DNA of 9,121 nucleotides, taken from the NCBI GenBank assembly GCA_027038775.1, contig JALWGP010000282.1, forward strand, positions 1-9,121. Reading direction: 5' to 3'. Below, piece after piece: positions 1 through 6,975 of the stretch. Position 1 is the first letter of the stretch. Each line of letters begins with the position of its first letter. Both the position numbers and the translations under genes were made by a program. The DNA comes from Sedimenticola sp. (GTDB lineage Bacteria; Pseudomonadota; Gammaproteobacteria; Chromatiales; Chromatiaceae). The notes below the pieces were generated by a model that was given only the letters and a program-made list of their open reading frames with translations, was not told the DNA's origin and ran no database searches.

Positions 1-1
1 G

Positions 2-721
2 CTGACCCCGGACACCGTTGCCGCGCGCACCTTCTACGGAGAGCTGTTGGGTTGGTCCTTCCGGGAGCGGGGGGAATACATCGAGATCTACAACGGCGAT
101 CGCCGGATCGGCGGCATGTTGCCGATCCGCCCCCGGCAACGGAAGCGGGTGGACGCGCAATGGCTGGCCGCGATGTCGGTATCGGATGTGGAGGCTGCCT
201 CCACTCGGGTCACCCGCCTCGGCGGCCGCATCATCAACGGTCCCATGTCGCTGGGCGAACGGGGCATGGCACTACTCATCGCCGATCCCGAAGGGGGACA
301 ACTGCTGCTACTTCACTCTGCAGCGGGGGACCCGGAAGACAGGCAGCCCGGGTATGGGGACTGGCTCTGGAACGAGGCTTGGTCGCGCAACGCCGATGCC
401 CTGGCGGGTTTCTACAAGCCTGTAGGGCGCTACGAGGCCACCGAGCGGGGAAAAGATTACGTCGTGCTCATCAACGAGGGACACTGGCGCGCTGGCATCC
501 GCACCATAGAGGACCCGGTCTGGGCCGGCCGCTGGGTACCCGCGGTACGGGTGTCCGACCCGAATGCGCTGTTAGAGAAGGTGGAAGCACTGGGAGGCGT
601 GGTCTGGGTACGCCCGGGAGAGAAAGCCAATGGCAAAGGCACCGCACTCATCTCCGACAACAACGGTGCGCTGCTGATCCTGCAAAAATGGGATTTTGCC
701 AACCAGGAAGAGGAGAAGTGA
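2..721 (+). CDS. VOC (glyoxalase/bleomycin-resistance fold) family protein, two domains, 5' end missing
   Basis: The reading frame is open from the window edge to TGA at 719-721, so the true start lies outside. Two vicinal-oxygen-chelate modules can be seen. The first begins with the typical helix (A-x-x-FYGELLGW at about 24-55) and continues through a Gly-rich edge (LGGRI) to a strand ending DPEGGQLLLL. The second runs from NADALAGFYK to the last strand NNGALLILQKW, with a matching VSDPNALLEKVEALGG segment. VOC proteins use paired beta-alpha-beta-beta-beta modules to bind metals or small molecules. Members include dioxygenases, glyoxalase I and drug-binding proteins, and the substrate here cannot be told. 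The one-base gap to the lipoprotein gene suggests co-transcription. The family call is firm and the function unknown. Confidence 0.85.
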   Translation: MTPDTVAARTFYGELLGWSFRERGEYIEIYNGDRRIGGMLPIRPRQRKRVDAQWLAAMSVSDVEAASTRVTRLGGRIINGPMSLGERGMALLIADPEGGQLLLLHSAAGDPEDRQPGYGDWLWNEAWSRNADALAGFYKPVGRYEATERGKDYVVLINEGHWRAGIRTIEDPVWAGRWVPAVRVSDPNALLEKVEALGGVVWVRPGEKANGKGTALISDNNGALLILQKWDFANQEEEK

Positions 722-722
722 T

Positions 723-1175
723 GTGAAACGGAGTCAAAACGCCCTCCTGTTCTCCCTTCTCATTGGTGCCGGGCTGCTCGTGGCAGGCTGCTCCACCGAT
801 GGCGGCAGTTATTCGGTCTACGGTGGCTATGGCTACGGCTATCCCTATTACGGCCCGGGTTGGGGCTATTATCCCTGCTGCTGGGACGATGACCGCCCCT
901 ATCATCGGCCTGGAACGCCCCCCAGTGACGGGGGAGGACGTGTTCCCTCGCAACCGGGCCGTCCGGGCAAACCCATGCAGCCGAACCTCCCGGGGTCGCC
1001 GGCTCATCCGGTGCGGCCACCCTCCTCCGGGCCGGCCATCCAGCCCACCCGGCCTTCCGTGAAGCCTGTCCGGCCTTCCGTGAAGCCTGTCCGGCCGCCA
1101 GCCAATATCGGCCGACCCCGTCCCACGAGGCCAGCGATCCAGCCCATGCGTGCGCCCAGGGCGCGCGCCCGCTGA
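723..1175 (+). CDS. Small Tyr/Gly-rich and Pro/Arg-rich lipoprotein
   Basis: A 150-residue lipoprotein is read from GTG at 723. This start is chosen over a TTG at 696 because a strong Shine-Dalgarno stretch (AGGAAGAGGAGAAG, 705-718) lies just upstream and because it places the charged MKR before the hydrophobic core of the signal peptide. The lipobox is LVAGC, with lipidated Cys at residue 23. Ser at +2 favours outer-membrane sorting by the Lol rule. Residues 30-54 are packed with Tyr, Gly and Trp and end in PCCW, followed by an acidic DDD. From about residue 60 the chain is Pro/Arg/Ser-rich and basic to the end, with no expected fold. Two identical seven-residue units (RPSVKPV) sit near the C terminus. 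I do not recognise a named family. A role at the outer membrane or in binding peptidoglycan or other polyanions is only a guess. Confidence 0.8.
   Translation: MKRSQNALLFSLLIGAGLLVAGCSTDGGSYSVYGGYGYGYPYYGPGWGYYPCCWDDDRPYHRPGTPPSDGGGRVPSQPGRPGKPMQPNLPGSPAHPVRPPSSGPAIQPTRPSVKPVRPSVKPVRPPANIGRPRPTRPAIQPMRAPRARAR
1050..1091 (+). repeat. Two perfect 21-bp tandem copies inside the lipoprotein gene
   Basis: Bases 1050-1070 and 1071-1091 are identical, and a third copy begins (CGGCC at 1092-1096) before diverging. The length is a multiple of three, so each copy encodes RPSVKPV in frame. The lack of any synonymous difference suggests a recent duplication, and copy number may vary between strains. Confidence 0.9.
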
Positions 1176-1387
1176 TGGGTCAGCGACGCTCGCCGCCTGC
1201 ACGCAGGAAATCGAATTGTCAGATGCGCAGACTGCCGTCATCGTGACCATCTCCAGAGCGCCGGCGGTTGCCATTGCAATACCAGTGCGGTAACCGGCAC
1301 ACCAGTGTTACGCCGGCGCGTGCCCTGCCCCGCTGATCCCGGATCCCCTCTGCCCGGGCCACCGGAAATTCCGGCAGAAAAAACCAT

Positions 1388-1426
1388 CCGGCGCGGAAAG
1401 GCCATGCCCGGTTTCTTCCGCGCCGG
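1388..1426. repeat. 11-bp perfect inverted repeat upstream of the RRM-gltS promoter
   Basis: CCGGCGCGGAA (1388-1398) is exactly complementary to TTCCGCGCCGG (1416-1426), with a 17-base spacer. It lies 28 bases upstream of the candidate -10 box. It could be an operator for a dimeric regulator or a strong hairpin ending upstream transcription, although no T-run follows. The function is unknown. Confidence 0.6.
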
Positions 1427-1450
1427 GCAATCGGGGAAGATACACGCTTG

Positions 1451-1459
1451 TGCTATATT
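1451..1459 (+). promoter_or_regulatory. Candidate extended -10 promoter for the RRM-gltS pair
   Basis: TGCTATATT matches the extended -10 form TGnTATAAT at all but one position and stands out in GC-rich surroundings. Transcription would start near 1466, giving a leader of about 28 bases to the ATG at 1494. No good -35 box lies at the usual distance, as is common for extended -10 promoters. The inverted repeat at 1388-1426 lies just upstream. Confidence 0.5.
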
Positions 1460-1493
1460 TGCCGGGTTCCACAACCCAAAACAAGGACAGAGC

Positions 1494-1739
1494 ATGTACA
1501 TTTCCATCGGCGGTTTTCCCGAGCAGGTGACGGAAACGGAGATCCGCGAAGCGCTGGAGCGTTTCGGCGCCAGGGTGAGTTCAGTGACCCTGGAACCGGG
1601 CAGTGGTGACTACACCCTGGCCCTGGTGGACGTGGATACCGACGAGTCCGGCGCCAAAGCACTGGCCGAGCGCATCAATGGCCATGTCTGGAAAGGAAAA
1701 CGCTTGCGTTCGCGGGTCTTCCTGTTCCAGGGAAACTGA
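1494..1739 (+). CDS. Small RRM-fold (RNA recognition motif-like) protein
   Basis: This is an 81-residue single-domain protein. The ATG at 1494 is chosen because AAGGAC (1482-1487) sits at ribosome-binding distance and because the RRM first strand begins at once (MYISIGGFP, the RNP2-like segment). The order then follows an RRM: helix 1 TETEIREALERFG, strand 2 VSSVTLEPG, strand 3 YTLALVDV, helix 2 GAKALAERINGHVWKGKRL and final strand RSRVFLF. In RNA-binding RRMs strand 3 (RNP1) carries a basic-Gly start and aromatic residues. Here it is largely aliphatic, so classical RNA stacking may be lost. Bacterial RRM proteins are mostly small and RNA-associated. The stop is followed after 15 bases, in the same frame, by gltS, which suggests co-expression. 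The fold call is good and RNA binding uncertain. Confidence 0.75.
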   Translation: MYISIGGFPEQVTETEIREALERFGARVSSVTLEPGSGDYTLALVDVDTDESGAKALAERINGHVWKGKRLRSRVFLFQGN

Positions 1740-1754
1740 CCCGGGCCGCTGGAA

Positions 1755-2954
1755 ATGGAAATTCAACTCCAAAACCTGGAGGTGATCATCGTCGCCGTCC
1801 TGGTGCTGTGGCTGGGACAGGGGATCAACCATCGTCTCTCCTTCCTGGAACGGCACAACATCCCCCTCGCCGTCACCGGGGGTATCCTCTGCAGCTTGCT
1901 GGTGGCCCTGCTGGCGGGCTACGCGGACATCCACGTCCGCTTCGACATGCAGTTGCGGGATCTCTTCCTGCTCTTCTTCTTCAGCACCATCGGCCTGGGG
2001 GCCAAGTTCAACACCCTGGTGGAAGGCGGCAAGACCCTGGCCCTGCTCACCGGCGTGGCCCTGGTGCTGCTGGTATTCCAGAACACGGCCGGCGTGGGGC
2101 TGGCGCTGGTCAGCGGCAACCACCCCGGCTATGGCCTTCTGGGCGGCAGCATCTCTTTCGCCGGCGGCCATGGAACCGCCATCGCCTGGGGCAACGAGGC
2201 GGCCAAAGCGGGATTGGAGGGCGCCCGGGAATTCGGCATCGCCTGCGCCACTTTCGGACTGATCGCAGGCGGCATCATCGGTGGGCCCATTGGTGGCTGG
2301 CTCATCGAAAAATACAACCTGAAGCCGAAAACCGCCGAAAGCACCACAGCGGCCAACAGTGGAGCGAAACCCTGCCGTGAGATCCGGATCGAGGATACGC
2401 TGGGAACCCTGCTGGTACTCTCCCTCTGCGTCACCGCCGGGGAGGAGGTGAACCGTTATCTCTCCATGAAAGGACTGGCCCTTCCCGGTTTTCTCACCGC
2501 CATGATGGTGGGGATCGTCATCACCAACCTGGCCGACTGGCTGGGCAAGCCGCTCAACAAGCCGGCCATCGATCGCGCCAACGAACTCAGCCTGCAGCTG
2601 TTCCTGGCCATGAGCCTGATGAGCATGGACCTGCTCTCCCTGGCCGCCTCCGCCGGTGCCATCTTTGCCGTGGTGATGGCCCAGATGCTGGTCATCACCC
2701 TGGTGGCGGTCTACCTGGTGTTCCGGATCACCGGGCGCGACTACGACTCGGCGGTGATGGCCGCCGGCTTCACCGGGCTGGGGCTGGGCGCCACTCCCGT
2801 GGCCATCGCCAACATGACGGCGGTGACCCGACGCTATGGTCCTTCCCCCAAGGCTTTCCTGGTGATCCCGCTTATCGGCGCTTTCTTCATCGACCTGCTC
2901 AATGCCCTGGTCATCAAGTTCTTCCTGGCCACCTCCTTTTTCCAGGGTGGTTGA
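1755..2954 (+). CDS. gltS: Sodium/glutamate symporter GltS
   Basis: This is an inner-membrane Na+-coupled glutamate importer of the ESS family, 399 residues, close to the about 400 of the E. coli protein. Two inverted halves of hydrophobic helices are joined by a polar, cytoplasm-like linker (about 186-212). Family signatures are present: FDMQLRDLFLLFFFSTIGL (about 63-81), GGHGTAIAW (137-145), FGLIAGGIIGGPIGG (about 167-181), GLGLGATPVAIANM (341-354) and AFFIDLLNALVIK near the end. The ATG at 1755 has only a poor Shine-Dalgarno match (GCTGG/GGAA), so translation may depend on ribosomes finishing the RRM gene 15 bases upstream. Transcription probably comes from the extended -10 box before that gene. 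The family identity is very secure. Glutamate as substrate is inferred from the family. Confidence 0.95.
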   Translation: MEIQLQNLEVIIVAVLVLWLGQGINHRLSFLERHNIPLAVTGGILCSLLVALLAGYADIHVRFDMQLRDLFLLFFFSTIGLGAKFNTLVEGGKTLALLTGVALVLLVFQNTAGVGLALVSGNHPGYGLLGGSISFAGGHGTAIAWGNEAAKAGLEGAREFGIACATFGLIAGGIIGGPIGGWLIEKYNLKPKTAESTTAANSGAKPCREIRIEDTLGTLLVLSLCVTAGEEVNRYLSMKGLALPGFLTAMMVGIVITNLADWLGKPLNKPAIDRANELSLQLFLAMSLMSMDLLSLAASAGAIFAVVMAQMLVITLVAVYLVFRITGRDYDSAVMAAGFTGLGLGATPVAIANMTAVTRRYGPSPKAFLVIPLIGAFFIDLLNALVIKFFLATSFFQGG

Positions 2955-3351
2955 GAGAGCTGGGCCGGCTGACGATGCAATCCATGGCCGGCAGCGCACA
3001 CACGAAGGGGTGCGGCTGGCGGAACTGGAACGGAGCGATTCCACCTTCCTGGGTGGCCATGGTGCTGCTGGAGTCCTGGCGCAACCGGCGGCGGCCGCCG
3101 CCTCCCGGACCCAACCGGCCGTATAAAGGTAGATCGGGCTTCAGCCCGACAAGCTGGATGCGGTCCCACCGCTTTCTCGGGGCCGGCAGGGGGTTCTTTC
3201 CGGCAGGGACGCCGTGAATACATCCATGTAGGCTTTGCGGCAGCGTCCCTGCTGCCGAAACCCTGCCAGAAAGAACCCCCTGCCGGCCTACAAACAGCTT
3301 GTCGGACTTCAGCACGACCTACATGATCAAGGCGTCCGGTTGGCAATTCCC
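2955..3351. other. Convergent intergenic region, no supported gene
   Basis: This gap lies between the 3' ends of gltS and the Omp85 gene. The first part (2955-3126) has frames open on both strands but no ribosome binding site or recognisable protein. It holds a perfect 16-bp GC palindrome (GGCGGCGGCCGCCGCC, 3087-3102) that could form a hairpin after gltS, although no T-run follows. The second part (3127-3323) is the compound inverted repeat listed separately. Confidence 0.6.
3127..3323. repeat. Nested inverted repeat of REP-like units (BIME-type element)
   Basis: Inner arms at 3181-3208 and 3261-3288 are complementary at 27 of 28 positions. Outer arms at 3127-3157 and 3293-3323 are complementary at roughly three quarters of positions. 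The left outer arm holds a compact hairpin, CGGGC-TTCA-GCCCG. The centre (3209-3260) has two small palindromes: TACAT-CC-ATGTA (3219-3230) and CGGCAGC-6 nt-GCTGCCG (3238-3257). GTAG(G/A)TCGGGCTTCAGCCCGA-like units and GCCGTGAATACATCCATGTAGG-like units resemble intergenic palindromic repeats I recall from gammaproteobacterial genomes. The position between two convergent genes fits a bidirectional transcript end or mRNA stabiliser. Confidence 0.75.
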
Positions 3352-4650
3352 TCAACGAGAGAAGGGCTGTCCATACATGGCCCAGATGGCGTAGCCCTCG
3401 TCGGAGAAGGCCCAGTCCAGCCGCACCGGCAGGCGGAAGGTCATCACCCGGAAGCTGAGCCCCAGGTCCCATTTCAGATCCTTGAAATAGAGATCGCTGT
3501 CGTAACTCCGGCCAACCCGACCGGCTTCGACGAAGCCCACCACCTGCCACCAGTCGATCTCCAGGTACTTGAGAACCGGCAGTTCATCCAGCCCGTTCAC
3601 CCGGGGCATCATGCGCAGCTCGGCGCCGTAGTAGACCGCCGACTTGTCGTGAAAACGCCCCAGCGGATAGCCGCGCAGGCGGTCGTAGCCCCCCAGCCGG
3701 GAGCCAAAGGAGGGAGGCGGCCGGTTGCTCACCCGCCCGTCCTGCTCCACCTTCCAGGTGGGGGTGTGGGAGGTCCAGAAGTCCAGCGCCAGGACCTGCT
3801 GGCGAAACCAGTCCGAGGTGCCCAAATCGAAATACCAGGAGGCGTCCAGCTCGATGTTGGTCCAGCTGTTGCTGCTGTCGAACCAGCCGAAATCCCGGGT
3901 CAGGGTGATCTTCTGACGGTTGCCGTAGGTGGGGTTCTCCAGGAAATCGGTATTGTCATAGTCCAGCCACAGCTCCAGCCCGTTGGTCTTGGCCAGCCTC
4001 AACTCCTTCTGGCCGGGCTCCTTGAGATCCCGGTAGCGGTAGAAATAACGTGCCCCCAGCACCGTCTTGCCGGTGGTGAAGGGGTTCCATCCACGACCGC
4101 CCTGGGGCGGGGAGATCAGCATGCCGCGTCGTGTACGGTAGATGGTGAGCGGTTCATCCTTGCGCCCGGCGCCAATGGGCAACACATAACGCATGGTGAA
4201 CTCCAGGTGACGGTCGTTGCTCACCCCGGAGAGGTAATCATCCTTGTCCGAATCGTTGGAACCCGGGCTGTCGGGCCGGGAACGGTCCGGAGAATCGTAG
4301 AAGCGCTCGTCGGTGAAGTGGCTGAACTGCCCATAGAGCTCGAAGAAGGCGCGGGGAAAGGATGCCAGGCGAAAGTTGCGCGCAATGCCGGCCACCAGCC
4401 AGGAGTCGTTGTCGGTGACGAAGCCGGTGAGTCCCAGCCCCGCCTGAGGCTGAATGACGCCGGAAACGAAAGCGCCCAACCCCACACCTGTGCCCAGGGA
4501 GTCGGTGGAGAAAGCATAGGGAATGACGCCCCGGCGTTTCTCGCCAAAGACTTCCTTTTCGTCCAGGGTGATGGAGTTGGCCTGCGCCAGGGTGGTCGCG
4601 CACAGCAACGCAAACCCCAACAGGAGGCGTACCGGTGGGAATCTGTTCAT
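3352..4650 (-). CDS. Omp85-family outer-membrane beta-barrel protein without POTRA domains
   Basis: This is a 432-residue outer-membrane protein. A signal peptide (residues 1-24, cut after AQA) is followed almost directly by barrel-like alternating strands, beginning with a segment like other Omp85 first strands (IPYAFSTDSLGTGVGLGA, about 43-60). The lid-loop motif that marks the superfamily is present as LGGYDRLRGYPLGRF (about 319-333), followed by AVYYGAELRM, GFVEAGRVG (372-380) and the last strands LGLSFRVM and PVRLDWAF. About 400 mature residues suffice for a 16-strand barrel and leave no room for the periplasmic POTRA repeats of BamA or TamA. It resembles the POTRA-less subgroup of Omp85 proteins, whose role is unsettled. 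It starts three bases after the rnfH stop with AGGGAGA as ribosome binding site, so it is the last gene of the operon. Confidence 0.85.
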   Translation of the reverse strand: MNRFPPVRLLLGFALLCATTLAQANSITLDEKEVFGEKRRGVIPYAFSTDSLGTGVGLGAFVSGVIQPQAGLGLTGFVTDNDSWLVAGIARNFRLASFPRAFFELYGQFSHFTDERFYDSPDRSRPDSPGSNDSDKDDYLSGVSNDRHLEFTMRYVLPIGAGRKDEPLTIYRTRRGMLISPPQGGRGWNPFTTGKTVLGARYFYRYRDLKEPGQKELRLAKTNGLELWLDYDNTDFLENPTYGNRQKITLTRDFGWFDSSNSWTNIELDASWYFDLGTSDWFRQQVLALDFWTSHTPTWKVEQDGRVSNRPPPSFGSRLGGYDRLRGYPLGRFHDKSAVYYGAELRMMPRVNGLDELPVLKYLEIDWWQVVGFVEAGRVGRSYDSDLYFKDLKWDLGLSFRVMTFRLPVRLDWAFSDEGYAIWAMYGQPFSR

Positions 4651-4653
4651 TAT

Positions 4654-4986
4654 CTATTCTCCCTGTTTGTCCCGGGCGCCGCTGTCGTTTCTGCCGCCCC
4701 CCTTGCGCATGGGCTTGCCCTTGGCAGCCCGCTTCTTGCGCGCCTCCTTGGGATCGGCGATGAGGGGCCGGTAGATCTCCACCCGGTCGCCGGGGTAGAG
4801 CACCGCGTCCAGCCTGGCCGCCTTGCCGAAGACGCCCACCTTGTTCTTCGACAGGTCGATCTCGGGGTGCAACTCGAGGATACCGGAGCGCTCGATGGCC
4901 TCCTGCACCGTCATGCCGGGCTCGCCCTCCACCACGCGCACGATCTGCTCGTCGGGCAGCGCATAGGCCACTTCCACCTGGATCAT
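4654..4986 (-). CDS. rnfH: RnfH family ubiquitin-like protein
   Basis: This 110-residue protein has a beta-grasp (ubiquitin-like) fold typical of RnfH/UPF0125. The N-terminal VEVAYALPDEQ and central ELHPEIDLSKNKVGVFGKAARLD are followed by the family signature YPGDRVEIYRPLIADPKEARKKRA (about 64-87). The tail after residue 88 is basic and Gly-rich (KGKPMRKGGGR), probably disordered. The start ATG is at 4986, chosen by the strong GGGAGGAG site just upstream. It overlaps the end of ratA by four bases (ATGA), so translation is likely coupled. The ratA-rnfH pair is conserved across gammaproteobacteria. The function of RnfH is not established despite its name from rnf electron-transport operons, and no rnf genes are in this window. 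Confidence 0.93.
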   Translation of the reverse strand: MIQVEVAYALPDEQIVRVVEGEPGMTVQEAIERSGILELHPEIDLSKNKVGVFGKAARLDAVLYPGDRVEIYRPLIADPKEARKKRAAKGKPMRKGGGRNDSGARDKQGE

Positions 4987-5426
4987 GATTGCTCCTCCCG
5001 CGCCAGCTCGGCGGCGCGCTTGCAGAATGCGTCCACCAGCGAGTTGGCGATCTGGCCAAAGACCACGCCGAAGGCCTTGTCCATGAGGCCGCTGGAGAAC
5101 TCGAACTCCAGCTGCAGCGACACCTTGCAGGCATCCTCGCGCAGCTCGGTGAACTCCCAGGCTCCCTCCAGCTTGCGGAAGGGGCCCTCCTTGAGGCTGA
5201 TCTCCATGCGGTGATGGGGATAGAGCCGGTTGCAGGTGGCGAAGGCGCGGGTGACCCCCGCCTTGGAGACCACGATCTCGCCGCACAGCTTCTCCTCGTC
5301 GCGCGAGAGCAGGCTGGCGTCCTTGCACCAGGGCAGGAACTCGGGGTAGGACTCCACGTCGCAGACGATGTCGTAGAGCATGCGCGCCGGATGGGGCACC
5401 AGCGCCGACTTCTCCACCACCGCCAT
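4983..5426 (-). CDS. ratA: RatA / Coq10-like START (SRPBCC) domain protein
   Basis: This is a 147-residue single-domain protein of the Coq10/START type. Signatures are [27 protein letters not shown] (about 8-34), with the usual P-x-x-x-MYD-like and YPEFLPWC blocks, the middle strands [34 protein letters not shown] (about 57-90), and [31 protein letters not shown] (about 108-138) forming the long C-terminal helix. E. coli RatA was described as binding the 50S subunit and hindering subunit joining. Its mitochondrial relative Coq10 binds ubiquinone, and which role applies here is open. Although databases often call it a toxin, no classical antitoxin is adjacent. Its start overlaps the symporter stop by one base, with a weak ribosome binding site, suggesting coupling. 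RnfH follows. Confidence 0.92.
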   Translation of the reverse strand: MAVVEKSALVPHPARMLYDIVCDVESYPEFLPWCKDASLLSRDEEKLCGEIVVSKAGVTRAFATCNRLYPHHRMEISLKEGPFRKLEGAWEFTELREDACKVSLQLEFEFSSGLMDKAFGVVFGQIANSLVDAFCKRAAELAREEQS

Positions 5427-6967
5427 CAGGCGCGGCCCACTTCGCGGTCCAGCTCGCCGCTGCGCAGCTTCTCCAGGTAGCTGCCCAGCTTGCGCTTGAC
5501 GCGACCGCTCAGCGCGTAGAGGGCGAACATGTTGGGGAAGGCCATGGAGAGCAGCAGCAGGTCGCTGAAGTCGAGCACCGCCGAGGCGCTGCCGATGGAA
5601 CCGGCCACGATCACCAGCACGAAGAGGATGCGGTAGATCATGGAGAAGCGCTCGCCGAAGAGGTAGGTCCAGCACCGCTCCCCGTAGTAGGACCAGGAGA
5701 TCATGGTGCTGTAGGCAAAGAGCACCACCGAGATGGAGAGGACCACCGGGAACCAGGAGATCTGGCTGCCGAAGGCCTTGGCGGTGAGCGCGGCACCCTG
5801 GTTGGCGGCGATGAGCTCGGCGTACTGGCCGTTCTGGTCGTAAACGCCGGTGATGATGATCACCAGCGCCGTCATGGTGCAGATCACCACGGTGTCGATG
5901 AAGGGCTCCATCAGCGCCACGATGCCCTGGCGCACCGGGTAGGGGGTACGCGCCGTGGAGTGGGCGATGGCGGCGGAACCGATGCCCGCCTCGCTGGAGA
6001 AGGCGGCGCGCTTGAAGCCCTGCACCATGATGCCGACGAAACCGCCGATGCCGGCCTCCATGCTGAAGGCGCTGGAGACGATGAGGGCGAACACCTCGGG
6101 CACCCGCTCGGCGTTGGCAAGCAGGATCCAGCCCGCCGCCAGCAGGTAAATGGCCACCATGGTGGGCACCACCGCCTCGGCCACGTGGGCGATGCGGCGG
6201 ATGCCGCCGATGATCACCACTCCCACGAGGAAGGCCATCACCAGGCCGTAGATCCAGGGCTCCTGGGCGAAGAGCGTGATCTCCTGCTTCACCGCCGAGA
6301 GCGACTGGCTCACCTGGAAGGCGTTGCCGCCGCCCAGCGAGGCGCCGATGGTGAGAATGGAGAAGAGCACCGCCAGCACCTTGCCGACCCCCTTCCAGCC
6401 CAGCTCGGAGAAGCCGCGCGAGAGGTACTCCATGGCCCCGCCCATGACGTGGCCGTCGGGACGGATCTCGCGGTACATCTGGGCCAGGGAAGCCTCGGTG
6501 AACTTGGTGGTCATGCCCAGCAGGCCGGCGACGATCATCCAGAAGGTGGCGCCGGGCCCGCCGATGCCCACGGCGATGGCCACCCCGGCGATGTTGCCCA
6601 GCCCCACGGTGGCGGAGAGCGCCGTGGTGAGCGCCTGGAAGGGAGTCACCTCCCCCACGTCGTCGGGCCGGCTGTAGCGCCCGCGCAGGATGGCGATGGA
6701 ATGTCCCAGCAGCCGGAAGTTGATGAAGCCCATCTTCACCGTGAGGTAGACGGCCCCGGTCACCAGCCAGGCGACGATGAAGGGGAACTGCCCCTCGCCC
6801 GGCCAGACGTCGAAGAAGAGAAAACCGGCCAGGAAACCGTTGACCTGCCCCAGCCATTCGTTGAGCACGCCGGCCGCGGCCTCCTCCTGTCCCGCCAGAA
6901 CAGGGCTGCTGGCGAGAAGGAGGCCGGCAAGGCCCGCGCAGAGTCCACTCGACACTTTTCCTTTCAT
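5426..6967 (-). CDS. Alanine/glycine:cation symporter (AGCS) family protein
   Basis: This 513-residue inner-membrane transporter is expected to import alanine or glycine with Na+. The AGCS signature is clear: [26 protein letters not shown] (about 105-130), then [11 protein letters not shown] (134-144), [11 protein letters not shown] (about 304-314), [19 protein letters not shown] (about 321-339) and [20 protein letters not shown] (351-370). About ten or more hydrophobic helices are visible. The chain begins with what looks like a cleavable signal peptide (about residues 1-26, ending SPVLAG), ahead of the first core helix. The ATG at 6967 has AGGA five to eight bases upstream. It is the first gene of the ratA-rnfH-Omp85 operon and sits between smpB and ratA, which are often direct neighbours elsewhere. 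Family assignment is very secure. Substrate is inferred. Confidence 0.94.
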   Translation of the reverse strand: MKGKVSSGLCAGLAGLLLASSPVLAGQEEAAAGVLNEWLGQVNGFLAGFLFFDVWPGEGQFPFIVAWLVTGAVYLTVKMGFINFRLLGHSIAILRGRYSRPDDVGEVTPFQALTTALSATVGLGNIAGVAIAVGIGGPGATFWMIVAGLLGMTTKFTEASLAQMYREIRPDGHVMGGAMEYLSRGFSELGWKGVGKVLAVLFSILTIGASLGGGNAFQVSQSLSAVKQEITLFAQEPWIYGLVMAFLVGVVIIGGIRRIAHVAEAVVPTMVAIYLLAAGWILLANAERVPEVFALIVSSAFSMEAGIGGFVGIMVQGFKRAAFSSEAGIGSAAIAHSTARTPYPVRQGIVALMEPFIDTVVICTMTALVIIITGVYDQNGQYAELIAANQGAALTAKAFGSQISWFPVVLSISVVLFAYSTMISWSYYGERCWTYLFGERFSMIYRILFVLVIVAGSIGSASAVLDFSDLLLLSMAFPNMFALYALSGRVKRKLGSYLEKLRSGELDREVGRA

Positions 6968-6975
6968 CAATCCTG

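Larger units (their letters stand above)
1176..1493. other. Intergenic region without a supported gene
   Basis: This 318-base gap lies between the lipoprotein and RRM genes. Neither strand shows a convincing coding frame with a ribosome binding site. It contains a 9-bp inverted repeat (GCGCCGGCG at 1258-1266 and its complement at 1311-1319), two direct ACCAGTG copies (1281-1287, 1301-1307), a 13-bp palindrome CCGGAAATTCCGG near 1362-1374, a longer inverted repeat at 1388-1426 and a candidate promoter at 1451-1459. No U-tract terminator was seen after the lipoprotein gene. Confidence 0.6.

Noticed and set aside
648..1274. Minus-strand open frame opposite the lipoprotein gene
   Set aside because: Its Arg/Gly/Pro repeats are a shadow of the plus-strand repeats, while the plus strand has a strong ribosome binding site and a lipobox.
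1305..1493. N-terminal extension of the RRM protein from an upstream TTG
   Set aside because: The extension is not part of the RRM fold, crosses the candidate promoter and inverted repeat, and lacks a ribosome binding site. The ATG at 1494 has AAGGAC.
1581..3044. Long minus-strand open frame (487 codons)
   Set aside because: It is antisense to gltS over nearly its full length. Its translation is rich in Gln, Gly, His and Asp with no recognisable domain, while gltS is unmistakable.
3087..3102. GC palindrome as a Rho-independent terminator of gltS
   Set aside because: No T-run follows the stem, so intrinsic termination is not supported. It is noted only as a possible hairpin.
2951..3217. Small plus-strand open frame (88 codons) after gltS
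   Set aside because: It has no ribosome binding site or recognisable protein and runs into the inverted repeat.
3235..5214. Long plus-strand open frame (659 codons)
   Set aside because: It lies antisense to the Omp85, rnfH and ratA genes, all of which have family signatures. It arises from high GC and has no plausible start signal.
4983..5426. RatA as toxin of a toxin-antitoxin pair with RnfH
   Set aside because: Both belong to conserved chromosomal families. RnfH is not an established antitoxin, and the START fold fits a Coq10-like role as well.
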